Positions 15,499 to 23,998 of a DNA stretch of 32,644 nucleotides are shown in pieces. Origin of the DNA: Thomasclavelia sp. GTDB taxonomy: Bacteria > Bacillota_I > Bacilli_A > Erysipelotrichales > Coprobacillaceae. Each line of letters starts with the position of its first letter. Positions within the stretch are counted from its first letter, which is position 1. The stretch covers positions 1-32,644 of the forward strand of contig NZ_JAGHEW010000249.1 in the NCBI RefSeq assembly GCF_017889095.1, read 5' to 3'. A model generated the notes under the pieces. That model was given only the letters and a program-made list of their open reading frames with translations, ran no database searches and was not told the origin of the DNA. A program made the translations under genes and the position numbers.

Positions 15499-15520
15499 GG
15501 TCTAAGGACCTTACTTTTTT
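15494..15520 (+). terminator. Terminator between the two PBP genes
   Basis: AGTAAGGTC (15494-15502) pairs with GACCTTACT (15507-15515), loop TAAG, followed by T (15515-15520). The stop codon TAA lies in the 5' arm. CATATACT (15521-15528) just after it resembles a sporulation sigma-E -10 (CATACANT, one mismatch), without a clear -35. Confidence 0.85.
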
Positions 15521-15543
15521 CATATACTTTATTAGGTGATTAA

Positions 15544-17445
15544 ATGATTTATGAATTGACAAGAAAGAAAATTAGGTTAGTAAAAATTATAACGATAATC
15601 ATAATTTTAGCGATCATTTTAAAAATCAGTTATATCCAAATTATTGACCGTGTTAATATTTATAATAAAGCCGTTGATTTGTGGCAACGCAGTTTTCCGG
15701 TTGAAGCTAATCGCGGTTTAATTTTAGATAGTGATAATAATGTATTAGCTACTAATTTAACGACTGCTTCTTTAGTGGTCGTACCTAGTCAAATTAAAGA
15801 TGTTGTCGATACTGCTCATAAACTAGCTGAAATCTTGAATGTTGATGTAAAAACAATGGAAGAAAAAATAAGTAAAAATGTTTCTATTCAACGTATTCAG
15901 CCTGAAGGAAGGCAGTTAGATGATGAAACTGCAGCTAGGATCGATCGTTTAAAACTAGCTGGTGTATATTTGATCAAAGATACCAAAAGATATTATCCTA
16001 ATGGCAGTTATTTAGGGCAGACTTTAGGTTTTGTGGGAATTGATAATCAAGGATTATTAGGGTTAGAATTAAAATACGATGCTTATTTAAATGGTAATAA
16101 TGGCAGTATCAATTATTTTATGGATGCTAAAAGTAATCCCGTATCTTTATACCCAAGTATATATAACGCTCCTACTAGCGGTTTTAATCTGCAGCTTACA
16201 ATTGATGGTGATATTCAAGATATTGTTGAACGTGAATTAGATAATGCCTATGATACGTATGATCCAGATGGTATTTGGGCATTAGCGATGGATCCTAATA
16301 CGGGTAAGATCCTGGCAATGGCTAGTAAACCTGATTTTGATCCTAATGATTATCAAAATGCAGATCCTGATGTCTATAATCAAAATATTCCCATTTGGAA
16401 ATCTTATGAACCAGGTTCTACTTTTAAGATCATAACTTTTTCATCAGCACTAAATGAAAACTTATTTGATATGGATAAAGATACTTATTATGATCAGGGT
16501 TATGAAATAGTTGGCGGAGCTAGAATTAAATCATGGAAAAAAGGTGGTCATGGTTTGCAGACATTTAGAGAAGTTCTGCAAAACTCATCAAACCCAGGAT
16601 TTGTAGAAATTGGCCGGCGTTTAGGTAAAGAAAAACTCTATGAATATGTAAAAAAATTTGGTTTAACCGAAAAAACAGATATTGATTTACCTGGTGAATC
16701 AAAAGGGATTATGTTTGATTACGAAAATTTTAACGAGCTAGAACAAGCTACTGTTGCTTTTGGCCAAGGTATTTCAATTACCCCATTGCAGTTAGTTCGG
16801 GCTGTTTGTGCCTGTGTTAATGGTGGCACTTTATATCAGCCTTATATTGTTGAAAAGATCATTAATAATTATTCTAATGATATTATTTATGAAAAACAGC
16901 CTAATGCCTTATATCAGGTTATTAGTGAAGAAACCTCAGCTAAAGTTAGAGATGCCTTAGAAACTGTCGTAACTGATGGTGGAGGTCGTAATGCTTATAT
17001 CGACGGTTATCGAATTGGTGGTAAAACGGGAACGGCTCAAAAAGCAGTTAATGGCAGTTATGTTGATGGCGGTTATATTTTATCATTTATTGGCATTGCT
17101 CCTATTGATGATCCACAGATTGTTTTATATGTAGCGATGGATAATCCCAAAAACTGTGTGCAATATGGGGGAACGACTGTTGCACCAATCGCTCGAAAAA
17201 TGTTAGTTGATATTTTACCAGCTATGAATATTGAAAAAGTAAGCAAACAAAGAGAGAAAAGTGAAAATGTGTTAGATATTAAAACAATCAAGGTTGAAAA
17301 CTATATTGGTAAAAGTAAAAAAGAAGTAAGTAATCCGGAATTAAAATTTGAATTTATTGGTGAAGGTGATCAAGTAATTGATCAATTACCACGAGTTGGC
17401 GAATATGTTGATGCTGGCTCGACAATTGTGATCATGTTAGGGTAG
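15544..17445 (+). CDS. spoVD: Class B penicillin-binding protein, SpoVD type (one PASTA domain)
   Basis: A 633-residue transpeptidase: short cytoplasmic N-terminus, TM helix (about 13-30), pedestal domain, catalytic domain with S292-x2-K (EPGSTFK), S348-S349-N350 and K494-T-G (GGKTGTAQK), and one PASTA repeat (about 582-633). Length and the single PASTA match SpoVD, the spore-cortex PBP, which in Bacillus follows pbpB as here. AGGTGAT precedes ATG 15544. A terminator separates it from the preceding PBP gene, which fits separate, perhaps sporulation-specific, expression, as known for spoVD. It could instead be a second vegetative PBP2-like enzyme; sequence alone does not exclude that. The murE, mraY and murD genes that normally follow are absent. 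Confidence 0.82.
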   Translation: MIYELTRKKIRLVKIITIIIILAIILKISYIQIIDRVNIYNKAVDLWQRSFPVEANRGLILDSDNNVLATNLTTASLVVVPSQIKDVVDTAHKLAEILNVDVKTMEEKISKNVSIQRIQPEGRQLDDETAARIDRLKLAGVYLIKDTKRYYPNGSYLGQTLGFVGIDNQGLLGLELKYDAYLNGNNGSINYFMDAKSNPVSLYPSIYNAPTSGFNLQLTIDGDIQDIVERELDNAYDTYDPDGIWALAMDPNTGKILAMASKPDFDPNDYQNADPDVYNQNIPIWKSYEPGSTFKIITFSSALNENLFDMDKDTYYDQGYEIVGGARIKSWKKGGHGLQTFREVLQNSSNPGFVEIGRRLGKEKLYEYVKKFGLTEKTDIDLPGESKGIMFDYENFNELEQATVAFGQGISITPLQLVRAVCACVNGGTLYQPYIVEKIINNYSNDIIYEKQPNALYQVISEETSAKVRDALETVVTDGGGRNAYIDGYRIGGKTGTAQKAVNGSYVDGGYILSFIGIAPIDDPQIVLYVAMDNPKNCVQYGGTTVAPIARKMLVDILPAMNIEKVSKQREKSENVLDIKTIKVENYIGKSKKEVSNPELKFEFIGEGDQVIDQLPRVGEYVDAGSTIVIMLG

Positions 17446-17447
17446 TA

Positions 17448-17474
17448 GGCATAAATAATATTTTTATGCCTTTT
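17448..17474 (+). terminator. Terminator after spoVD-like gene
   Basis: GGCATAAA (17448-17455) pairs with TTTATGCC (17463-17470) around TAATATT, followed by TTTTG. It closes the cell-wall cluster. Confidence 0.83.
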
Positions 17475-17538
17475 GTTAATTTTAGGTGTTAAAATCATTA
17501 TTTTTTGATAACTATATAGGTAAATCGAAAACCAAAAT

Positions 17539-17567
17539 TTGACATTTGACAGTGTTTATAATATTAT
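17539..17567 (+). promoter_or_regulatory. Promoter of the CNNM-type gene
   Basis: Perfect TTGACA (17539-17544), 17-base spacer, TATTAT (17562-17567). A second TTGACA (17546-17551) and two TATAAT (17557-17562, 17565-17570) overlap but do not give good spacing. Confidence 0.7.
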
Positions 17568-17606
17568 AATAGCAAAAATGTTATATATAAGGAGATATGA
17601 TTAATT

Positions 17607-18893
17607 GTGGACCCGAGTCAGATAGTTAATATTATTGTGTTTTTTATTTTAATTGCTTTATCAGGTGTTTTTTCCTGCTCTGAAACAGCTTTTTTATCAT
17701 CAAATAAAATTAGGATGCGGAATTTAGCCCAGGAAGGTGATGGGCGTGCTAAAACGGTAATTAAGCTTTTAGAAAATAGTGATCGTTTGTATAGTTCTAT
17801 TTTAGTAGGTAATAACTTAGTAAATATTGGAGCATCTTCATTAACGACATCGATCGTAATTGGCATCTTTGGTAACTCTGCAACGTTGGTTGCCGCTGCT
17901 TCCGGGGTAGTTACATTTATGATCTTAGTTTTTGGTGAAATTACTCCAAAGACTTTTGCTACTAAAAATGCCGATCGGCTAGTTTTGTTTCTTTCAAGAT
18001 TTGTAGCGTTTATTTGTTTTATTTTTACACCAGTAGTCTTTTTATTAAACATCATTACTGGTTTTATTATCAAAATGTTAGGTGGTAATAAAAATCCCGG
18101 ACCGACGATGACTGAAGAAGAATTAAAAACCATCGTTACTGTTGGTCATGAAGAAGGGGTATTGGAAGAAGAAGAAAAGGAAATGATTCATAATGTATTT
18201 GAATTTGGTGAAACTGAAATCAAAGAAATTATGACTCCAAGAATTAATGTTGATAGTATTCCTGATGATTGCAGTTATGAAGAACTGATGGATATTTATA
18301 AACGGGGACAGTTTTCACGTTACCCTGTACATAGTGAAAGTTTTGATGAAATCGTTGGGGTATTAAACGTTAAAGACTTATTATTCTTTAATATCGATCC
18401 TGAAAAGTTTGAAGTAAAAGATTACATGCGGGATACTTTTGTAGTTTATGAATTTAATGAAGTTGGTGATGTCTTTGCTTCAATGCGTAAAGAACATGTT
18501 TCTCTTGCAATTGTTTTAGATGAATATGGTGTAATGAGCGGGATCGTCACTTTTGAAGATATCGTTGAAGAAATTGTCGGTGAAATTGATGATGAATATG
18601 ATGATGAAGAAGACGATATGGTAATTAAGTTAAGTGAAAATGAATTTTTAATTGATGGCAGCTTGAATTTAGGTGAAGTTAATGATAAAGTAGGTACCGA
18701 CTTTGATTCGGAGGATTTTGAATCAATCGGCGGTTTGGTATTAGGTGAGGTTTCTGGAGTACCAGAAATTGATGATGAAGTCCAAATTGATAATGTTTTA
18801 TTTAGAATTGTAAAAATGCATAAAAATCGAATTGCTCAATTGAAAGTTACTATTTTAGAAAATGAAGAGGAAAAAGAAGGAGAGCATGATTAG
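17607..18893 (+). CDS. CNNM/CorC-HlyC family membrane protein (divalent cation transporter-like)
   Basis: A 428-residue protein. The N-terminal DUF21/CNNM transmembrane domain (about 1-145) has SGVFSCSETAFLSSNKIR and FGEITPKTFATKNADR. A linker and paired CBS domains follow (about 205-325; MTPRINVDSIP, DEYGVMSGIVTFEDIVEEIVG). Then an acidic stretch (DDEYDDEEDD) and the C-terminal CorC_HlyC domain (about 345-420). Relatives are linked to Mg2+ export; the older name is hemolysin-like. GTG 17607 is needed for the conserved N-terminal helix, but AAGGAG (17589-17594) is 12 bases away. An out-of-frame ATG at 17597 opens a 10-codon ORF over the start (see findings). It has its own promoter and a terminator over its stop codon. 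Confidence 0.92.
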   Translation: MDPSQIVNIIVFFILIALSGVFSCSETAFLSSNKIRMRNLAQEGDGRAKTVIKLLENSDRLYSSILVGNNLVNIGASSLTTSIVIGIFGNSATLVAAASGVVTFMILVFGEITPKTFATKNADRLVLFLSRFVAFICFIFTPVVFLLNIITGFIIKMLGGNKNPGPTMTEEELKTIVTVGHEEGVLEEEEKEMIHNVFEFGETEIKEIMTPRINVDSIPDDCSYEELMDIYKRGQFSRYPVHSESFDEIVGVLNVKDLLFFNIDPEKFEVKDYMRDTFVVYEFNEVGDVFASMRKEHVSLAIVLDEYGVMSGIVTFEDIVEEIVGEIDDEYDDEEDDMVIKLSENEFLIDGSLNLGEVNDKVGTDFDSEDFESIGGLVLGEVSGVPEIDDEVQIDNVLFRIVKMHKNRIAQLKVTILENEEEKEGEHD

Positions 18894-18905
18894 CTTTCCT
18901 TTTTT
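18877..18905 (+). terminator. Terminator overlapping the CNNM stop codon
   Basis: AAGGAGAGC (18877-18885) pairs with GCTTTCCTT (18893-18901) with one G-U pair; loop ATGATTA holds most of the TAG stop. A T run continues to 18905. Confidence 0.7.
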
Positions 18906-18922
18906 AAAGGTGAGGTTGTAGG

Positions 18923-20236
18923 ATGAAGAAAACTATTGAAATTAAAAAATTAGGAATTAATGGTGAAGGAATTGGCTATTTAAATCGTAAGATTGTTTTT
19001 GTTTCTGGAGCATTACCAGGCGAAGAAGTAGTTGTTGAAATTGTTAAACAAAATCGCGGTTACAGTGAAGGAAAATTAGTTAAAATCTTAAAAGCATCAA
19101 AGAATCGAGTAGAACCAATGTGTCCTTTATATGAAAACTGTCAAGGTTGCAACATGATGCACATGACTTATGAAAGTCAGTTACAAGAAAAGAAAGAAGC
19201 TGTAAAAGAAACGCTTAAAAAATATACTGAATATGATTTAAAATCAGTTGATTTCAGTGATGTTATTGCATCTAAACAATCAACTGGCTATGTATGTGAA
19301 GTCAATTTACCAATTGTATCTTTTAATGACAAGATTACTTTTGGAATCTACCAGCGTGAAAGTAAGTATTTAACATTAATGACTGGCTGCTTGATGCATC
19401 ATCCGCTAGTCAATCATTGTTTAAAAGAATTAAAAAATATTTTAACTAAAAATAAATGTCGCATTTATAATGATCGTTTTAAAACCGGACTTAGATTTTT
19501 AAAATTAAAACTGATCGAAGATAAGATCCAGTTAGTTTTTGTTACTGGTCGTGATGGTTTGTCAGATAATCTAGTTAAACAGATTAGTGAAATCCCTAAT
19601 GTTGCGGGAATCTTCATGGCGGTAAATACTTCTAAATATCAAAATTTTGATGAATCTAAATATTCTAAATTATATGGTTTATCAAGATTAGAATTACATC
19701 ATGATAATAAGCGGTATTTATTAGGGGTAAAAACAGAACTTAATAAAAGTGTTGATTTGATTTTTAAAGAAAATGAAATCGTTAAAGAAATGATATGTGA
19801 TAGTAAAAAAATTATCGCTACTAATGTTAAAGCGGCACTATTAGAGTTGAATTTGGACCAGGAAGAAATAATTGCGCTTGATAATAAAACTTATCAAGTT
19901 GAAGACGCTAAATTAAATGCTAAATATTTAAAACGAGATAATGTTAAATTTGTTGCTGGAAAAATTGAAGATAAAATCGTTACTTATGCTAAGAAAAAAT
20001 GTTATGATACTTTGATCATTCATGACAGTGGTAAAAAATTAAGTGAAAAAATTATTAATACGATTAAAATTGCTCGCTTTGATACGGTAATTTATATCAG
20101 TGATTCATATTCTGCGCTAGCTAAAGATATTGCATTACTACAAAACAGTTATTCATTAAAACAAGTAGTACCAATTGATACTTCTTGTCATAATACTTAT
20201 TTGACAACAATCGTTAAACTAGTTCGTAAAAAATAA
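18923..20236 (+). CDS. Degenerate RlmD/RumA-family protein (TRAM and Fe-S parts kept, methyltransferase site lost)
   Basis: A 437-residue protein with the full architecture of 23S rRNA (uracil-5-)-methyltransferases: N-terminal TRAM domain (about 3-58, GINGEGIGYLN...GALPGEEV), four cluster cysteines C67, C73, C76 (CPLYENCQGC) and C156 (TGC), as in RumA, followed by ESQLQEKKEAVKETL. The catalytic domain is full length but its motifs are gone. The SAM loop DxxCGxG is absent. DPPR-like is HDSGKK (367-372). The nucleophile motif YVSCN is YISDS, with Asp394 in the cysteine position. The general-base Glu of the DMFPxTxHxE motif appears as Thr428 in DTSCHNTYLTT. There is no frameshift. I infer an RNA-binding pseudoenzyme, not a methyltransferase. 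GAGGTTG precedes the ATG; the TSCPD gene follows after 16 bases. Confidence 0.88.
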   Translation: MKKTIEIKKLGINGEGIGYLNRKIVFVSGALPGEEVVVEIVKQNRGYSEGKLVKILKASKNRVEPMCPLYENCQGCNMMHMTYESQLQEKKEAVKETLKKYTEYDLKSVDFSDVIASKQSTGYVCEVNLPIVSFNDKITFGIYQRESKYLTLMTGCLMHHPLVNHCLKELKNILTKNKCRIYNDRFKTGLRFLKLKLIEDKIQLVFVTGRDGLSDNLVKQISEIPNVAGIFMAVNTSKYQNFDESKYSKLYGLSRLELHHDNKRYLLGVKTELNKSVDLIFKENEIVKEMICDSKKIIATNVKAALLELNLDQEEIIALDNKTYQVEDAKLNAKYLKRDNVKFVAGKIEDKIVTYAKKKCYDTLIIHDSGKKLSEKIINTIKIARFDTVIYISDSYSALAKDIALLQNSYSLKQVVPIDTSCHNTYLTTIVKLVRKK

Positions 20237-20252
20237 AGGGAGGAAAATAAAA

Positions 20253-20498
20253 ATGGAAATTAGATATCAGCCTCAAGGAGTCTGCTCAAGACAAATTATC
20301 ATTGACGAAGAAGACGGGATCATTAATCAAGTAAAATTTGTCGGAGGATGCTCTGGTAACACTCAAGGTGTTGGCGCTCTTGCAAAAGGAATGAAAGTTG
20401 AAGATGTCATCACTCGTTTAGAAGGAATTCGCTGTGGCAGCAAGCCAACTAGCTGTCCAGCTCAATTAGCTAAGGCTTTAAAAGAAAACATGGGATAG
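20253..20498 (+). CDS. Small TSCPD-domain protein
   Basis: An 81-residue protein consisting of one TSCPD domain (the TIGR03905-like stand-alone form), related to the C-terminal domain of B12-dependent ribonucleotide reductases and of some NADH-oxidoreductase-like proteins. Cysteines C11, C33, C61 and C68 (GVCSRQ, GGCSGN, IRCG, TSCP) are placed as a possible metal or Fe-S site. The signature is KPTSCPAQLAKAL. GGGAGG precedes the ATG. It is 16 bases after the RlmD-like gene with no terminator between them, so the two are probably cotranscribed. Function of the stand-alone family is unknown to me. It ends at a hairpin over its stop codon. Confidence 0.9.
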   Translation: MEIRYQPQGVCSRQIIIDEEDGIINQVKFVGGCSGNTQGVGALAKGMKVEDVITRLEGIRCGSKPTSCPAQLAKALKENMG

Positions 20499-20525
20499 TG
20501 GAAAGCAATTTTCCACTTCTTTTCA
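20497..20525 (+). terminator. Terminator after the TSCPD gene
   Basis: AGTGGAAA (20497-20504) pairs with TTTCCACT (20510-20517), loop GCAAT, followed by a T-rich tail. It begins inside the TAG stop. Confidence 0.83.
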
Positions 20526-20565
20526 TTTTCTAGTTAAAAAAACATATAATATCATAGGTGATTAT

Positions 20566-20871
20566 ATGTTGATAAAGATAAAAAAATTACAGTTACTTTG
20601 TGGAATGATCCTATTAATGCAAGTGATTTGTCCAATGTGGATCATTCCTTTTCATTTTATCGCTGCCTTGATTTCGATCATTATTATTGGCTGGCAAAGA
20701 AAGTTTTGTGTGCTTCAAGTTCAATACCATTATTATACCTTGATTTTATATGCCTACCGTATCTGGTTATTAAATTATCCAGCCTGGGCTATTTTTGATA
20801 CGATTTATTTATGTTTATGTTTATATATTGCCATTATGATCATATTATTTTCTTTTCGGGCGATTTTGTAA
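20566..20871 (+). CDS. Small hydrophobic membrane protein, unknown
   Basis: A 101-residue protein with about three hydrophobic segments: near 9-40 (LLCGMILLMQVICPMWIIPF... into ALISIIIIG), 55-70 and 74-97 (IFDTIYLCLCLYIAIMIILF). There is a short basic N-terminus (KIKK) and a WQRK cytoplasmic turn. I do not recognise the family. Support for it being real: AGGTGATT (20555-20562) four bases before the ATG, a TATAAT at 20545-20550 as a likely -10, and a coherent membrane profile. The overlapping frame at 20598-20798 lacks a site. It occupies the gap between the TSCPD terminator and dnaE and may be an orphan. Confidence 0.65.
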   Translation: MLIKIKKLQLLCGMILLMQVICPMWIIPFHFIAALISIIIIGWQRKFCVLQVQYHYYTLILYAYRIWLLNYPAWAIFDTIYLCLCLYIAIMIILFSFRAIL

Positions 20872-20931
20872 TATCTTTTTAAATAGCTATTTTAGTGGTA
20901 TAATAAAAACATCATGAAAGGATGTGAGATG

Positions 20932-23900
20932 ATGCTAGGACATTTACAAGTTTATAGTTCTTATAGTTTTCAAAATAGTACTATTTTAATTGAAGACTTG
21001 GTAAAAAAAGCTAGCGATCTCCATTTTAAGGCGCTAGCTTTGAGCGATAAAGATAATATGTTTGGAGCTTTTGAGTTTTTTAAAGCAGCTTTAAAATATA
21101 ATATTAAGCCAATATTTGGAATGGAAGCTAGTGTCCTGATTGAAAACGAAATCTATCCTTTGCTCTTGTTAGCTAAAGATATTACTGGTTATTTTGATTT
21201 AGCTAAGATATCTAGTGAGATTTGTTTAAGTGATCAAAAAGCGATTGAGTTATCTCATTTACACTTGCTCCAGGAACACTTGTTTGTCATATCCGCTTGT
21301 AAAGAAGGAATAATTGAACGGCTTATTTTAAAAGAATTAGATTCTCAGGCCTTAAAATATTTAGAATTGTTTAAAAAAAGTTTTAAAAACTTTTATCTTG
21401 GAATTCAAAATCATGGTTTAGCGATGCAACAAAAACTTAATGAAAAAATGATTGCTTTAGCGACTATTGCTAAAGTCGAAATTTGTGTCACTAACGAAGT
21501 TCGTTATTTAGATCCCAGCGAAGCTTATACACTTGATTTGTTGCAGGCATCTTATCATCAAACTACCTTAGAGTTAGATCATCAAGTTGTAACTGATCAG
21601 TTATATTTAAAATCAAGCTTTGAAATGGATAGTTTATTTGATCGTAAATATATTGATAATACTAATAAAATTATTAATTTATGTAATGTAACTATTCCTA
21701 ATAATATTATGCATTTACCTAAATTTCCTGTTCCTCATAACGGTGATGCCAGGGAATATTTAAAACAGCTCTGTGTTGTTGGTTTGAAAAAACGTTTTAA
21801 AGGTAAAAAAATTCCTTATGAATATTTAAAACGACTCCAGGAAGAATTACGAGTAATCAATAAAATGGGCTTTAATGATTATTTTTTGATTGTTTTTGAT
21901 TATGTTCGTTTTGCCAAAATTAATAAAATAATCGTTGGCCCAGGCCGGGGATCAGCAGCTGGCAGCTTAGTTGCTTATGTTTTAGGAATTACTAATATTG
22001 ATCCGATTAAATATAATTTATTATTTGAACGTTTTTTAAATGAAGAAAGAATTAGTTTGCCAGATATCGACATTGATTTCCAAGATGATCGTCGTGATGA
22101 AATAGTTGAATATGTAATTAAAAAATATGGTTCTAGTCATGTTGGGCAAATTGTTACCTTTTCAACTTATGGCCCTAAAGTAGCTTTAAAAGATTTAGGG
22201 AAGGTAGTTAAAGTCCCACTGCCGCGATTAGAACTGTTAGCTAAAAATATCCCTACTAGTCCCAAAAATCGTAAAAGTGCTAAAGAAGTTTATCAAAATT
22301 CTTATAATTTCCAGTCAATGATCAATAAAGATCCTGCTTTAGCTAAGATCATCAACTCTGTTTTTATTGTTGAAAAACTACCTCGTAATATTGCAACCCA
22401 TCCAGCTGGCGTAGTTTTATCAAATGATCCTTTAGAACAAATTGTTCCGTTAGCTAAGGGACCCAATGGTGGTGTCATTACCCAATATTCAAAAGATTAT
22501 ATTGAAGAAGCAGGATTATTGAAAATGGATTTTTTAGGACTTAGAAATCTAACGATGATCGATCATATCATTAAAGATATTGAACATAATTACCAGATTA
22601 AAATCAATATCAATGATATTGATTTTAATGATCAAAAAACATATACCATGATTAGTCGCGGGGATACTTATGGAATATTCCAGTTAGAATCACCAGGAAT
22701 GCGCGATTTACTAGTTAAAATGAAATGTGACTGTCTAGATGATGTAATTGCGGCAATAGCTTTATATCGTCCTGGACCAATGGCTAATATTCCTAGCTAT
22801 TTAGCTAGAAAACAGGGTAAAGAGCCAATTGATTATCCACTTGAATGTTTAAAACCAATTTTAAAATCAACTTATGGGATTATTATTTATCAAGAACAAA
22901 TCATGCAGGTAGCCCAGATTGTCGCTGGATTTTCACTAGCCAAAGCGGATATTTTAAGAAAGGCAATGTCAAAGAAAACTGCTTCTTTGATGCAGTCAAT
23001 TAAAGCGGAATTTATTAGTGGGGGAATTAATAATGGTTTTAGCGAAACAGAGGTTAATGAAATTTTTGATTTGATTGAAAAGTTTGCCAATTATGGTTTT
23101 AATAAATCACATTCAGTTGCTTATGGTTATGTTGCTTATTATTTAGCTTATCTTAAAGCAAATTACCCATTAGAGTTTTTTAGTGCTTTGCTTTCAAATG
23201 CCCAAAGCAGTGATACAAATAAAATTAACTGTATTCAAGAAGGTAAAAAATATGGGATTAAAGTATTGCCGCCTTCGATTAATTATTCAACTAATCGTTT
23301 TAAAGTTGAAAACGGAAACATTCGCTATTCTTTGATGGCAATTAAAAATGTTGGTCATGCTGGCTATCAAGCCATCGCTTTGGAAAGAGAAAAAGGTTTA
23401 TTTAAAGATATTTTTGACTTTATTTCCCGCATGGAATCAAGCAAGCTTAACAGTAAGATGTTGGAAAGTTTGATTCAGGCTGGTGCTTTCGATGAATTTA
23501 AAATTAATCGTTCTTCGATTAAAGAAAACTTACATAAGATCATTGAATATGCTCAGCTTAAAAATACGATTGGAATTGATGACCCACCAATTTTAACGAT
23601 CGTTAAAGATAATAAAATGAAAGTCTTAGAAGAAGAAAAGATGGTTTTAGGGGTCTATTTATCAATGCATCCAATTGCTTTGATAAAAAATAATTTAAAT
23701 GTTAGAATTGTAAATGTAAGCGAGCTAAAGCAATATTTAAATCAATCAGTTCGGGTAATTTTAAATATTACCAGAGTTAAAGTGATCGTTGATAAAAAAG
23801 GTCAGGAAATGTGTTTTGTAGAAGGACATGACGAAACTGGTGAAGTTGATGGAGTCGTGTTTGCTTCAAATTTTCAGGGCTTAAAAAAGATCTTAGTTCG

Positions 23901-23985
23901 TGGTGAAATATATTTGATTGAGGGACGAGTAAATTATCGTGATAAATTATCATTAATAATCAATCAAGCAAGAAATGTACGTTAA
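20932..23985 (+). CDS. dnaE: DNA polymerase III subunit alpha (DnaE, Gram-positive short type)
   Basis: A 1017-residue replicative polymerase. PHP domain (1-~200), palm and fingers (GPGRGSAAGSLVAYVLG, catalytic D378-I-D380-I-D382), KSHSVAYG, tandem HhH near 830 and a C-terminal OB fold (about 920-1010). Active-site Asp residues are intact. PHP metal ligands are not: HLQVYSSYS replaces the HxHxHS motif, and SDKDNMF replaces TDHGNMF, so this PHP is unlikely to hydrolyse pyrophosphate or proofread, as in Bacillus DnaE. I start at ATG 20932 because AAAGGATGTGAG (20917-20928) is the binding site; ATG 20914 has none, and ATG 20929 is the alternative. An extended -10 (TGGTATAAT, 20896-20904) lies upstream. 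First gene of the replication/repair run. Confidence 0.96.
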   Translation: MLGHLQVYSSYSFQNSTILIEDLVKKASDLHFKALALSDKDNMFGAFEFFKAALKYNIKPIFGMEASVLIENEIYPLLLLAKDITGYFDLAKISSEICLSDQKAIELSHLHLLQEHLFVISACKEGIIERLILKELDSQALKYLELFKKSFKNFYLGIQNHGLAMQQKLNEKMIALATIAKVEICVTNEVRYLDPSEAYTLDLLQASYHQTTLELDHQVVTDQLYLKSSFEMDSLFDRKYIDNTNKIINLCNVTIPNNIMHLPKFPVPHNGDAREYLKQLCVVGLKKRFKGKKIPYEYLKRLQEELRVINKMGFNDYFLIVFDYVRFAKINKIIVGPGRGSAAGSLVAYVLGITNIDPIKYNLLFERFLNEERISLPDIDIDFQDDRRDEIVEYVIKKYGSSHVGQIVTFSTYGPKVALKDLGKVVKVPLPRLELLAKNIPTSPKNRKSAKEVYQNSYNFQSMINKDPALAKIINSVFIVEKLPRNIATHPAGVVLSNDPLEQIVPLAKGPNGGVITQYSKDYIEEAGLLKMDFLGLRNLTMIDHIIKDIEHNYQIKININDIDFNDQKTYTMISRGDTYGIFQLESPGMRDLLVKMKCDCLDDVIAAIALYRPGPMANIPSYLARKQGKEPIDYPLECLKPILKSTYGIIIYQEQIMQVAQIVAGFSLAKADILRKAMSKKTASLMQSIKAEFISGGINNGFSETEVNEIFDLIEKFANYGFNKSHSVAYGYVAYYLAYLKANYPLEFFSALLSNAQSSDTNKINCIQEGKKYGIKVLPPSINYSTNRFKVENGNIRYSLMAIKNVGHAGYQAIALEREKGLFKDIFDFISRMESSKLNSKMLESLIQAGAFDEFKINRSSIKENLHKIIEYAQLKNTIGIDDPPILTIVKDNKMKVLEEEKMVLGVYLSMHPIALIKNNLNVRIVNVSELKQYLNQSVRVILNITRVKVIVDKKGQEMCFVEGHDETGEVDGVVFASNFQGLKKILVRGEIYLIEGRVNYRDKLSLIINQARNVR

Positions 23986-23998
23986 GGAGTTATAATTG

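Noticed and set aside
17618-18133. 171-codon open frame on the minus strand opposite the CNNM gene
   Set aside because: No ribosome binding site, and it lies wholly opposite a gene with clear domain motifs. It reflects low stop density in the antisense frame.
18923-20236. RlmD-like gene as a pseudogene
   Set aside because: The frame is intact over the full family length, with ribosome binding site, TRAM and Fe-S ligands preserved. Motif loss without any break suggests a changed function.
20598-20798. 66-codon frame overlapping the small membrane protein gene
   Set aside because: No Shine-Dalgarno and no coherent profile. The 101-residue frame has a proper site and hydrophobic segments.
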